50,159 bases of DNA from Sporomusaceae bacterium (lineage in GTDB: Bacteria; Bacillota; Negativicutes; Acidaminococcales; JAJUGR01). The first letter of the stretch is position 1. Each line of letters begins with the position of its first letter. The position numbers and the translations under genes are program-made. This document shows, piece after piece, positions 18,455 to 25,789 of the stretch. Under the pieces are notes generated by a model that saw only the letters and a list, made by a program, of their open reading frames with translations, ran no database searches and had not been told where the DNA came from. The stretch covers positions 176,118 to 226,276 of the forward strand of contig JAJUGR010000001.1 of the NCBI GenBank assembly GCA_029265905.1, written 5' to 3'.

Positions 18455-19482
18455 AGAAGATAGCGAAGGACCGCTTGCCGGAGCTGCTGCAAAAAATGGC
18501 TGAAGCCGGCAAAGTTTATGCGCCTGTCAATAAAGGCGGGAAAACGAACTTTTCCGTTTGGCAGCCGGGCGATGCGGCTGACCTGACGACCTTGAGGAGC
18601 GCTGTGCCGGCGAAAAGCGTGCTTTTTCCGCAAAGCGAAACCTATCTGCGCTTTGCGCAGCAGGGGAAAAAATTGTCGATTGAGACCGTCGGCGGGGAAG
18701 CGGACGAATACGTTTTGTTTGGCGTCCGCGCCTGCGATGCGAAAAGCTTTGCCTTGCTGGACAAGGTGTTCTTGAGCGAACCGGTTGACCAATTTTATGC
18801 CTCGCGGCGTGAGCTTGGCACTGTGGTCGCGGTGGCGTGCCGGGAGCCGGAGGACGCCTGCTTTTGCCGGGCGTTTGACATCGCTGCCGATGCGCCGGCC
18901 GGGGCCGACGTGTGCGTATGGGACACGGGCGATGATTTGTTCTGGCTGGTGCAAACGGAAAAGGGCGAGCGGCTGACCGCGCGCTTGGCCGGGCTGCTGG
19001 AAGACGCCGGCGCGGCTGATGACGCTGCGCTGCCAGCGCTGCAGGCACAGATCCGTGCGCAGTTGGACGAATTGCCCTTGGCCGCCTTGGTGGCGGAAAA
19101 GAAGCATCAGGCGCTCAAGCAGCTATTTGACGACGAGCAGTGGCTGGCGTGCAGCGAGTCTTGCCTGGGCTGCGGCACCTGCACTTATGTTTGCCCGACC
19201 TGCCACTGCTACGACATTCAGGATTACGATACGGGCACGGGGACGGAACGCTCCCGCTGCTGGGATTCGTGCATGTTCTCCGACTTCACGCAAATGGCGC
19301 ACGGCAATCCGCGCAAAACGCAGAAGGAACGCTTCCGCCAGCGCTTTATGCATAAATTGGTCTATTATCCGAACAACTATAATGAAATTGCCTGTGTTGG
19401 CTGCGGACGCTGCCTGGAGGCCTGTCCGGTCAACATGAATATTGTCAAGGTGATGAAAAAAATCGGGGGTGAAGCACGATGA
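18451..19482 (+). CDS. flxC: FlxC-like iron-sulfur protein (anaerobic sulfite reductase A family)
   Basis: A 343-residue soluble protein of the AsrA/HydB family. A segment FGVRACDAKSFALLDKVF (about residues 90-108) and two cluster motifs, CLGCGTCTYVCPTCHC (about 237) and CVGCGRCLEACP (about 314), are visible. In Asr, sulfhydrogenase and Flx complexes this subunit relays electrons from the FAD/NAD subunit, here encoded next. No siroheme subunit (AsrC) follows, so sulfite reduction is unlikely. Overlaps flxB and flxA by four bases each. Confidence 0.82.
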   Translation: MKKIAKDRLPELLQKMAEAGKVYAPVNKGGKTNFSVWQPGDAADLTTLRSAVPAKSVLFPQSETYLRFAQQGKKLSIETVGGEADEYVLFGVRACDAKSFALLDKVFLSEPVDQFYASRRELGTVVAVACREPEDACFCRAFDIAADAPAGADVCVWDTGDDLFWLVQTEKGERLTARLAGLLEDAGAADDAALPALQAQIRAQLDELPLAALVAEKKHQALKQLFDDEQWLACSESCLGCGTCTYVCPTCHCYDIQDYDTGTGTERSRCWDSCMFSDFTQMAHGNPRKTQKERFRQRFMHKLVYYPNNYNEIACVGCGRCLEACPVNMNIVKVMKKIGGEAR

Positions 19483-20327
19483 GCTGTTCTTGCTCGACGC
19501 ACAAACGCGATCCGCTTGTGCCGCAAGTAGCGGTCATTGACGCGATGCGCGTTGACACGCCCGATGTGACAACCTTTCGGGTGAAAAAGCCGGCCGGCGG
19601 GCAAGCGTTTTCCTTCATGCCAGGACAATGCGCCATGCTGTCGGTTCCACCGGTGGGCGAGGCGATCTTCTCGATCACCTCGTCGCCGACGGAAAAAGAA
19701 TACATGGAGTTCAGCATCAAGCGCTGCGGCGCCGTGACCGACCATCTGCACGCCCTAGAGGCGGGGACGGAAATCGGCATCCGGGGACCATACGGGAACG
19801 CCTTTCCGGTGGAGACGGCGCTCAAAGGCCAGGATTTGCTGTTTATCGCCGGTGGCATCGGGCTTGCGCCGCTGCGCTCGGTTATCAACTACGTATTGGC
19901 GAACCGAGATCAGTACGGCAAGGTGGACATTGTCTATGGCGCCCGCTCGGCCAGCGATCTGGTCCACCGTCAGGATTTGTTCGAAACTTGGCCGGCGGCG
20001 CCGGCTACGCAGGTCCATCTGACGATTGACCGGGCCGAGGAAAACTGGGCCGGCCACGTCGGATTCGTGCCGCAGTTCGTCAAAGAACTGGGCTTCAGCC
20101 TCGACAAAACGGTGCTCGTTTGCGGGCCGCCCATCATGATCAAGTTCGTGCTGCAAGGCTTGGAGGAGATTGGCTTTCGCCGCGACCAAGTCTACACGAC
20201 GCTGGAGCTGAAGATGAAATGCGGGGTCGGCAAATGCGGCCGCTGCAACATCGGCGACAAGTATGTCTGTAAGGATGGACCGGTTTTCCGCTGCGACGAG
20301 CTTGAGGCGTTGCCGGATGAATATTGA
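19479..20327 (+). CDS. flxA: FlxA-like FAD/NAD(P)H-binding subunit (AsrB family)
   Basis: A 282-residue ferredoxin-NADP reductase-fold protein. The FAD domain covers about residues 15-100 (PGQCAMLSVP), the NAD(P) domain starts at LLFIAGGIGLAPLRS (about 111), and VCGPPIMIKFV lies near 210. A C-terminal [2Fe-2S] motif C-x4-C-x2-C-x9-C begins near residue 247 (MKCGVGKCGRCNIG). It is the NAD(P)H entry or exit point of the Flx module. NADH versus NADPH cannot be decided by eye. Fourth flx gene, in an order D-B-C-A. Confidence 0.88.
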   Translation: MSCSCSTHKRDPLVPQVAVIDAMRVDTPDVTTFRVKKPAGGQAFSFMPGQCAMLSVPPVGEAIFSITSSPTEKEYMEFSIKRCGAVTDHLHALEAGTEIGIRGPYGNAFPVETALKGQDLLFIAGGIGLAPLRSVINYVLANRDQYGKVDIVYGARSASDLVHRQDLFETWPAAPATQVHLTIDRAEENWAGHVGFVPQFVKELGFSLDKTVLVCGPPIMIKFVLQGLEEIGFRRDQVYTTLELKMKCGVGKCGRCNIGDKYVCKDGPVFRCDELEALPDEY

Positions 20328-20355
20328 CAACATGAGCAGTAAAGGAGAGACAACA

Positions 20356-21036
20356 ATGGCAGAAAAAGAAATGGTCGACATTTATCTGCTCGGCAAACGA
20401 TACACGGTTCCCGCCAGCTTGACCATTATGGATGCGATGGAGTACGCAGGTTACCAATTGGTGCGGGGCTGCGGCTGCCGGTCCGGCTTTTGCGGCGCCT
20501 GCGCCACGATTTACCGCATCAAGGGGCAAAAGGAACTGAAGGTCTGCTTGTCCTGCCAGACAAAAGTCGAGGACGGGATGTATTTGGCGCAGTTGCCGTT
20601 TTTCCCAGGCGACAAGCGCGAATACAACCTAGACGAGCTCAAGCCGACGGCCGACGTTATGAAGCAGCTTTACCCGGAAATCTACAGCTGCATTGGCTGT
20701 AACGCCTGCACCAAGGCCTGCCCGCAGGAGCTGAAGGTGATGCAGTACATCGCCTTTGCGCAGCGGGGCGACTTTGAAAAATGCGCCCATGCCTCGTTCG
20801 ATTGCGTCAGCTGCGGCATTTGCGCTTCGCGCTGCCCGGCGCAGATCACCCATTACCAGGTTGGCCTTTTGGCGCGCCGCCTGACCGGCAAGTACCTGGC
20901 GCCGGAAACCGGCTACCTGACCGACCGCGTGCGCGAGATTGAGCAGGGCGAGCACGATCAAGCCCTGGCCGAGATGATGGACAAGAGCGCCGATGAAATG
21001 AAGGCGCTCTACAACACGCGCGATATCGAAAAATAA
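20356..21036 (+). CDS. Soluble fumarate-reductase/succinate-dehydrogenase-like iron-sulfur subunit
   Basis: A 226-residue protein with an N-terminal [2Fe-2S] domain (Cys39, 41, 46, 49, with 64 and 67 nearby) and a dicluster domain with CIGCNACTKACPQ (Cys112 on) and CVSCGICASRCPAQ (Cys150 on). FrdB/SdhB normally have a [3Fe-4S] centre as the third cluster, next to the quinone. Here both motifs have all four cysteines, which predicts two [4Fe-4S] clusters. No membrane anchor gene is present. It should carry electrons to or from the flavoprotein encoded 28 bases downstream. Start ATG 20356 has AAAGGAGAG upstream. TfrB-like is an alternative name, but it lacks TfrB's CCG domains, which here exist separately as HdrB. 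Confidence 0.82.
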   Translation: MAEKEMVDIYLLGKRYTVPASLTIMDAMEYAGYQLVRGCGCRSGFCGACATIYRIKGQKELKVCLSCQTKVEDGMYLAQLPFFPGDKREYNLDELKPTADVMKQLYPEIYSCIGCNACTKACPQELKVMQYIAFAQRGDFEKCAHASFDCVSCGICASRCPAQITHYQVGLLARRLTGKYLAPETGYLTDRVREIEQGEHDQALAEMMDKSADEMKALYNTRDIEK

Positions 21037-21064
21037 ACGGCAGTCAGGCCGGGGAGGTTACAAG

Positions 21065-22672
21065 ATGTTTACTGCAGAAATGCGTGAGTTGATTAAGAAG
21101 GTGGAAGCGACCCGGACGCAGCGTCTGGGGACGGCGTTTCCCCGCATGTCGCCGGAAGAAAAAGACGAGGTGCTCAAGGCTTACCATCCGGATTACCGCG
21201 AGAGCGGCTTTCGCGCCCTGAGCCTGGGCGTCAACCGCGGCGACAAGGTGCCGGTGGAATTGGCCGACTTGCTGGAAGCCAACAGCCGGCTGGCCGGACA
21301 ACCGCTTGACTTGAGCCGGCCGGCTTATGATGTCGACGTCCTGATTGTCGGCGGCGGCGGCGCCGGTGCGGCGGCTGCCCTGGAAGCGACGGCGCGCGGC
21401 GCAAAAGTACTCGTCGTGACAAAGCTGCGCCTGGGCGATGCGAATACGGTCATGGCGGAAGGCGGCATTCAAGGCGCCGACAAGCCGGACGACTCGCCGG
21501 CGCTTCATTACCTGGACGTGATGGGCGGCGGCCATTACACGAACAAGAAGGAATTGGCGGCGGCGCTGGTCAAAGACGGCCCCGGCGCGATCAAGTGGCT
21601 CAATGATTTGGGCGTCATGTTCGACAAGGAAAAAGACGGCACGATGGTGACCACCCACGGCGGCGGCACGTCGCGCAAGCGCATGCACGCGGCGGCCGAT
21701 TACACCGGGGCGGAAATCATGCGCGTGCTGCGCGATGAAGTTCAGAACCGCCGCATTGAAGCGATTGATTTTTCGCCGGCGGTCGAATTGATTTTGGACG
21801 CGGACGGCAAGGCGGCCGGCGCCGTTTTGCTGAACCTGGAAACGCAGGAGTATCTGGTTGCCCGGGCCAAAACGGTGATCTTGGCGACGGGCGGGGCGGG
21901 ACGGCTGCACTACCAGGGCTTCCCGACCTCGAACCATTACGGCGCGACGGCGGACGGCCTTGTGCTCGGCTACCGCGTCGGGGCGGAACTTGTTTTTGCC
22001 GACACGATCCAGTACCATCCGACCGGCGTGGCCTACCCGGCGCAAATTTTCGGCGCCCTGGTCACGGAGAAGGTGCGCAGCCTGGGGGCAACGCCGCTTA
22101 ACATCGACGGCGAGCAGTTCGTTTACCACCTCGAGACGCGCGACGTAGCGGCCGCGGCGATCATCCGCGAATGCTACGGACGGAACAAGGGGATTCAAAC
22201 CCCGACGGAAGGTCAGGGCGTTTGGCTTGACACGCCGTTGATCGAAATGATCCACGGCGAGGGAACAATTGAAAAACGGCTGCCGGGAATGCTGCGCATG
22301 TACCGTAAATTCGGCATCGACCTGCGCAAGGATCCGATTTTGGTCTATCCGACGCTGCACTACCAAAACGGCGGCCTGCTGATTGACGAACACGGCCGGA
22401 CCAGCATTCCGAACCTGTATGTAGCGGGCGAGGCGGCGGGCGGCATCCATGGCCGCAACCGTCTGATGGGCAACTCGCTCTTGGACATCATCGTGTTCGG
22501 CCGCCGGGCCGGGGCCCATGCGGGCGAAGCCTGCCGCAACGTGCGGTTAAAAGCGCTGACGCTTGACCACGTGGCCAAGTACCAGCAAGCGCTCGCCGAC
22601 AGCGGCGTTGTGACTGACCGGGTCTCGCCGTTGGTGCTGCCGCATTACACGCATGGCCGCCATGAAGATTAA
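21065..22672 (+). CDS. Soluble fumarate-reductase/succinate-dehydrogenase-like flavoprotein
   Basis: A 535-residue FAD protein. An unusual N-terminal extension of about 88 residues precedes the Rossmann motif (DVLIVGGGGAGAAAALEA). Catalytic residues of the FrdA/SdhA family are in place: HPTG (about residue 318), the Arg of TRDVAAAAI (about 359), HYQNGG (about 432) and the Arg of GRNRLMGNSL (about 463). The His that binds FAD covalently in FrdA is replaced by Asn127 (NTVMAEGG), so FAD is probably non-covalent. The usual C-terminal helical domain of about 200 residues is almost absent. L-aspartate oxidase is related, but the paired Fe-S subunit and co-transcribed fumarase favour fumarate/succinate. 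Last gene of the operon. Confidence 0.82.
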   Translation: MFTAEMRELIKKVEATRTQRLGTAFPRMSPEEKDEVLKAYHPDYRESGFRALSLGVNRGDKVPVELADLLEANSRLAGQPLDLSRPAYDVDVLIVGGGGAGAAAALEATARGAKVLVVTKLRLGDANTVMAEGGIQGADKPDDSPALHYLDVMGGGHYTNKKELAAALVKDGPGAIKWLNDLGVMFDKEKDGTMVTTHGGGTSRKRMHAAADYTGAEIMRVLRDEVQNRRIEAIDFSPAVELILDADGKAAGAVLLNLETQEYLVARAKTVILATGGAGRLHYQGFPTSNHYGATADGLVLGYRVGAELVFADTIQYHPTGVAYPAQIFGALVTEKVRSLGATPLNIDGEQFVYHLETRDVAAAAIIRECYGRNKGIQTPTEGQGVWLDTPLIEMIHGEGTIEKRLPGMLRMYRKFGIDLRKDPILVYPTLHYQNGGLLIDEHGRTSIPNLYVAGEAAGGIHGRNRLMGNSLLDIIVFGRRAGAHAGEACRNVRLKALTLDHVAKYQQALADSGVVTDRVSPLVLPHYTHGRHED

Positions 22673-22687
22673 TCATTAATCCTGCTG

Positions 22688-22722
22688 ACTTCGCCTGAGC
22701 CCAGGTTCAGGCGAAGTTTTTT
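22688..22722 (+). terminator. Terminator at the end of the fum-hdr-flx-frd operon
   Basis: ACTTCGCCTGA and TCAGGCGAAGT form a perfect 11-bp stem with an eight-base loop, followed by a T run. It is the first clear terminator after 12317. The next 152 bases up to 22874 hold no feature I can support. Confidence 0.9.
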
Positions 22723-22874
22723 ACTAGGCCTCGGCTTGCTAAAGAAGGGATTTTCTCTGAAAGCGAGAAAAAACAAGGTAACGGCGGGGTGATCGCCCTG
22801 CTGCTGATCTTGCGTTATTTATCATAAGGGCGTTCTGGCGATGCACTTCACGGCACTGCAGAGGAGGGGGCGGC

Positions 22875-23321
22875 ATGAAGCGGAAAAGACGGCATTTCTT
22901 GGCGGCGTACAGCGTTGTTTTGCTGCTTGCGGCGGCATATCTATTGCCCGCGCCCGGGTTTGCCTATACATTGGAAGTGAAAAATCCGTATGATACGCCG
23001 CTTGCTGTGGCGCTTGTCGATTTTGACGATATCGTTGGGAAATGGCGGTGCCACGGATGGTACGAGATTGAGCCGCGCGGCACAGGCCGAATCAGCAAGC
23101 CGGATTCGACCCAGCGAAACCATCTCTATCTGTTTGCGCAAAATGCGCAGCAGGTCTGGCCGGGAGAGGGCGGCGCGGACGGCAGCATTACGCGCACGGT
23201 TATCAGCAACGCCTTTAGATACTATGATGGTGAGGAGTGTCCGGAGGGTGAAAACCGGCGCAATGTTTTCCTGAGGCGCTACGCTTTGAAGGCCGGCTTT
23301 TTGTCGTGGTTTCCGGAATAG
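22875..23321 (+). CDS. Secreted DUF1036-like protein
   Basis: A 148-residue protein with a clear signal peptide: basic MKRKRRH, a hydrophobic stretch and a likely cleavage after PGFA (about residue 30). The mature part (YTLEVKNPYDTPLAVALVDF, then W-x5-W-Y-EIEPRGTGRI) recalls DUF1036, a family of small exported proteins of unknown function with conserved Trp and Gly. No enzyme motif is seen. The SD GAGGAGGGG precedes ATG 22875. Monocistronic, with a terminator shared with the convergent TPM gene. Confidence 0.65.
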   Translation: MKRKRRHFLAAYSVVLLLAAAYLLPAPGFAYTLEVKNPYDTPLAVALVDFDDIVGKWRCHGWYEIEPRGTGRISKPDSTQRNHLYLFAQNAQQVWPGEGGADGSITRTVISNAFRYYDGEECPEGENRRNVFLRRYALKAGFLSWFPE

Positions 23322-23343
23322 GTAAGCGCGGGCAAAGAAAGGC

Positions 23344-23391
23344 AAAAACAAAGAACGCAGTCTCCAACCGGAGTCTGCGTTCTTTGTTTTT
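23344..23391. terminator. Bidirectional terminator between the DUF1036-like and TPM genes
   Basis: A 22-base inverted repeat with one T-T mismatch (left arm 23344-23365, right arm ending 23391) and a four-base loop; A-run and T-run at the two ends. Confidence 0.88.
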
Positions 23392-23392
23392 G

Positions 23393-24187
23393 CTACCAGT
23401 TGCGGCTTGAGCCGCCGCCCCCGCCGCTGCCGCCGCCGAAGCCGCCCCCGCCGCCAAAACCGCCCCCGCCGCCGAAGCCGCCGCCCCAATATCTGCCTCC
23501 TCTGCCGCCTCGGCCGCCGAACACGCCGCGGACCACGAGAACGAAGATAACGAAAAAGGCAAAGGCGATAAAGTCAATGTAGTCGGAGAAGGGAGAGTCG
23601 GCATCCTTGGCCGCTCCTGGCTGGGCAGTCTTGTCGAGGTCAAGCGTTTGGCCATATTCCTTAGCCACTTCTTGCAGCAGCACAATATAGCCGTTTGCAA
23701 TTCCCTTTTGGTAGTCGTTGTTTTTGAAGTAGGGGATCATGTAGTTGTCCTGGATGCGCCCGGTCTTTGCGTCCGGCAGTGCGCCTTCGAGGCCGTAGCC
23801 GACTTCAATGCGCGACTTGCGGTCCTGAGTGGCGACCAAGAGGACAACGCCGTTGTTGAGTTCTTTGTCGCCCACGCCCCAGGTGCGCAAAATGGCCAGC
23901 GCGTATTCTTCCGGGGAAGCGCCAGCAAGTGATTTCACTGTCACGATGACGACTTGGGCTTTTGTTTTTTTGTGCAACTGTTCGCCGAGATCATTCAACT
24001 GCTTTTCAGTGCTTGCCGCCAGGACGCCGGCGTGATCCTGGACATAAATGCTGCTCGTTGGCTTAGGCGGTATGGCCGGCGCTGCGCCAGCCACAGCCTG
24101 GCAGATCAGCAAAAAGCCAACCAGTACCAGCGGCAGTATTTTTCTCAAGCTAAAGCAGTGCGGCAGTGACTGCCACGCGCGTTGCAT
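23393..24187 (-). CDS. TPM-domain membrane protein with a glycine-rich tail (YgcG type)
   Basis: A 264-residue protein: signal sequence (about residues 15-36), an extracytoplasmic TPM domain (about 45-170, with YVQDHAGVLAAS, AQVVIVTVKSL, GVVLLVATQDRKSRIEVGYG), one membrane helix (about 208-226), and a low-complexity C-terminus of glycine blocks with aromatic residues ending in SSRNW. TPM proteins are often paired with LemA, as here, where the lemA stop and this start overlap by one base. The role is uncertain (envelope or photosystem-repair homologues elsewhere). The glycine-rich tail is common in the family. Confidence 0.87.
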   Translation of the reverse strand: MQRAWQSLPHCFSLRKILPLVLVGFLLICQAVAGAAPAIPPKPTSSIYVQDHAGVLAASTEKQLNDLGEQLHKKTKAQVVIVTVKSLAGASPEEYALAILRTWGVGDKELNNGVVLLVATQDRKSRIEVGYGLEGALPDAKTGRIQDNYMIPYFKNNDYQKGIANGYIVLLQEVAKEYGQTLDLDKTAQPGAAKDADSPFSDYIDFIAFAFFVIFVLVVRGVFGGRGGRGGRYWGGGFGGGGGFGGGGGFGGGSGGGGGSSRNW

Positions 24188-24753
24188 TAGAATTGAACCT
24201 TGGGCACTTGTCGGGCTGCTTCGTCAGCGCGGAAGTACTCCTTGGCCGTGAAGCCCAGCATGCCGGCGTAGATCGAAGTCGGAAAGGTCTTGATTTTGGC
24301 GTTGTAGGCTTGCACCGCATCGTTATAATCCCTGCGGCTTACGGCGATACGGTTTTCCGTTCCCGCCAACTCATCAAACAACTGCCGGAAGTTGGCGTCT
24401 GACTTGATTGTCGGATAATTTTCCACCACGACCAATAGGCGCGACAAAGCGGAACTCAGGGCCGCGTCGGCTTCCGCTTTGGCAGCCGGACCTTGGGCTC
24501 CGGCCAGCTTCGCTCTGGCCTCAGTTACAGCCTGAATAACCTGGCGCTCCTGCTGGGCTATGCCTTGCACGGTCGCCACCAAATTGGGAATCAAATCGCT
24601 GCGGCGCTGTAGCTGGTTGTCGATTTGCGCCCATTTGCCGTTAATATTTTCATTCATTGCGATGAGGTTGTTGTAGCCGGAGATTGCGGAAACGACGAGA
24701 AGCAAAACGACCAGTCCGATGCTGCCGGCAATGATCAAGCCTTTGTTCAACAT
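24187..24753 (-). CDS. lemA: LemA-family protein
   Basis: A 188-residue protein with one N-terminal membrane helix (GLIIAGSIGLVVLLLVVSAI) and a coiled helical domain with the family motifs YNNLIAMNENINGKWAQID, QRRSDLIPNLV, ENYPTIKSDANFRQL and ENRIAVSRRDYNDAVQAYN. The start is placed at 24753, where GGAGGTGTTG precedes the ATG; longer in-frame starts have no SD. LemA function is not settled. It is the first gene of a two-gene unit with the TPM gene. Confidence 0.92.
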   Translation of the reverse strand: MLNKGLIIAGSIGLVVLLLVVSAISGYNNLIAMNENINGKWAQIDNQLQRRSDLIPNLVATVQGIAQQERQVIQAVTEARAKLAGAQGPAAKAEADAALSSALSRLLVVVENYPTIKSDANFRQLFDELAGTENRIAVSRRDYNDAVQAYNAKIKTFPTSIYAGMLGFTAKEYFRADEAARQVPKVQF

Positions 24754-24927
24754 CAACACCTCCAATGGTATTTTATCTTGGCTTAGTTTCATTATGACAG
24801 AAAATAGCGTAAAAGGGTAGGCGCGCGAGAGAAAACCGGAAAGCAGCAGGAAAACGGTTGTGGCAGGACGAAATAAATGATGTGCATTGCGAATCTGGCG
24901 GCAAAGGCCGCACAAAGGGGGACTTTC

Positions 24928-25785
24928 ATGGCCACACAACCGACGAAGTGGGATTATGTCAAAAAGGTGATCATGCTTTCAATTGGCGCCGTTGTCGCGG
25001 CGGCCGGGCTGGAATTTTTTCTCGTGCCCAACCAACTGATTGACGGCGGTGTCATTGGCTTGTCGATTATTGCCAGCCACCTGACCGGCTGGCCGCTGAG
25101 CGCCTTTGTCGTGCTCCTCAACCTGCCCTTTTTATATTTGGGCTACATGCAGATTGGCAAGTCGTTTGCTTTTTCAACGCTGTACTCCGTCATCATGCTC
25201 TCGTACTGGCTGGAAAAATTCCATCCGCTGCCGGGGTTTACGAACGACTTGTTTTTGGTAGCCGTGTTCGGCGGCATCGCCGTCGGCATTGGCGTCGGGC
25301 TGATTATCCGCTACGGCGGTTCGCTGGACGGGACCGAAATTGTGGCGATTATCATCGATCGCGCTTCCGGATTTTCCGTGGGCGAGATCGTCATGTTTTT
25401 CAACCTGTTTATTTTGAGCGGCGCCGGGCTTGTGTTCGGCTGGGAGCAGGCGATGTATTCGCTCGTGGCGTACTTCATCGCTTATAAAGTGATCGATATT
25501 ACGATTCGCGGCCTCGACGAGAGCAAAGGAATCATGATCGTCTCCGACTATCCGGACGAAATCGCCGAAGTGCTGCTGGCCCGTCTGGGCCGCGGCGTGA
25601 CCGTTTTGCACGGGGAAGGCGGCTACACGTCGGAGGATAAAAAAGTGCTGTATTCGGTGATTACGCGCTTGGAAATCTCCAAGCTGAAGACAATCATCGA
25701 CTCGATCGACCCCAATGCGTTTGTGACGATTCATGACGTCCATGAAGTGATGGGCGGACACGGGCACAAACGGGCGATCCACTAG
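24928..25785 (+). CDS. YitT-family membrane protein (DUF161 + DUF2179)
   Basis: A 285-residue inner-membrane protein with about six helices in the first 195 residues (ending GLVFGWEQAMYSLVAYFIAYKV without its last residues) and a cytoplasmic DUF2179 domain (GIMIVSDYPDEIAEVLLARL, then GRGVTVLHGEGGYTSEDKKV). The family is widespread in Firmicutes; a transporter role is guessed but not established. The start ATG 24928 has AAGGGGG upstream; an in-frame ATG at 24877 lacks an SD. It converges with the amidohydrolase gene with only four bases between the stops and no clear terminator. Confidence 0.88.
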   Translation: MATQPTKWDYVKKVIMLSIGAVVAAAGLEFFLVPNQLIDGGVIGLSIIASHLTGWPLSAFVVLLNLPFLYLGYMQIGKSFAFSTLYSVIMLSYWLEKFHPLPGFTNDLFLVAVFGGIAVGIGVGLIIRYGGSLDGTEIVAIIIDRASGFSVGEIVMFFNLFILSGAGLVFGWEQAMYSLVAYFIAYKVIDITIRGLDESKGIMIVSDYPDEIAEVLLARLGRGVTVLHGEGGYTSEDKKVLYSVITRLEISKLKTIIDSIDPNAFVTIHDVHEVMGGHGHKRAIH

Positions 25786-25789
25786 CGGG

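Noticed and set aside
18451-20327. Anaerobic sulfite reductase (AsrAB)
   Set aside because: The catalytic siroheme subunit AsrC is absent, and the order with MvhD and HdrABC is that of Flx modules.
21065-22672. L-aspartate oxidase (NadB)
   Set aside because: Similar non-covalent FAD motif, but it is paired with a dedicated Fe-S subunit, lies in a fumarase operon, and no nadA/nadC is near. Not fully excluded.
22723-22874. A possible regulatory RNA before the DUF1036-like gene
   Set aside because: No conserved motif, terminator or convincing promoter pair could be recognised.
23400-23582. A proline-rich frame on the plus strand
   Set aside because: It is the complement of the glycine-rich tail of the TPM protein and carries no start signal.
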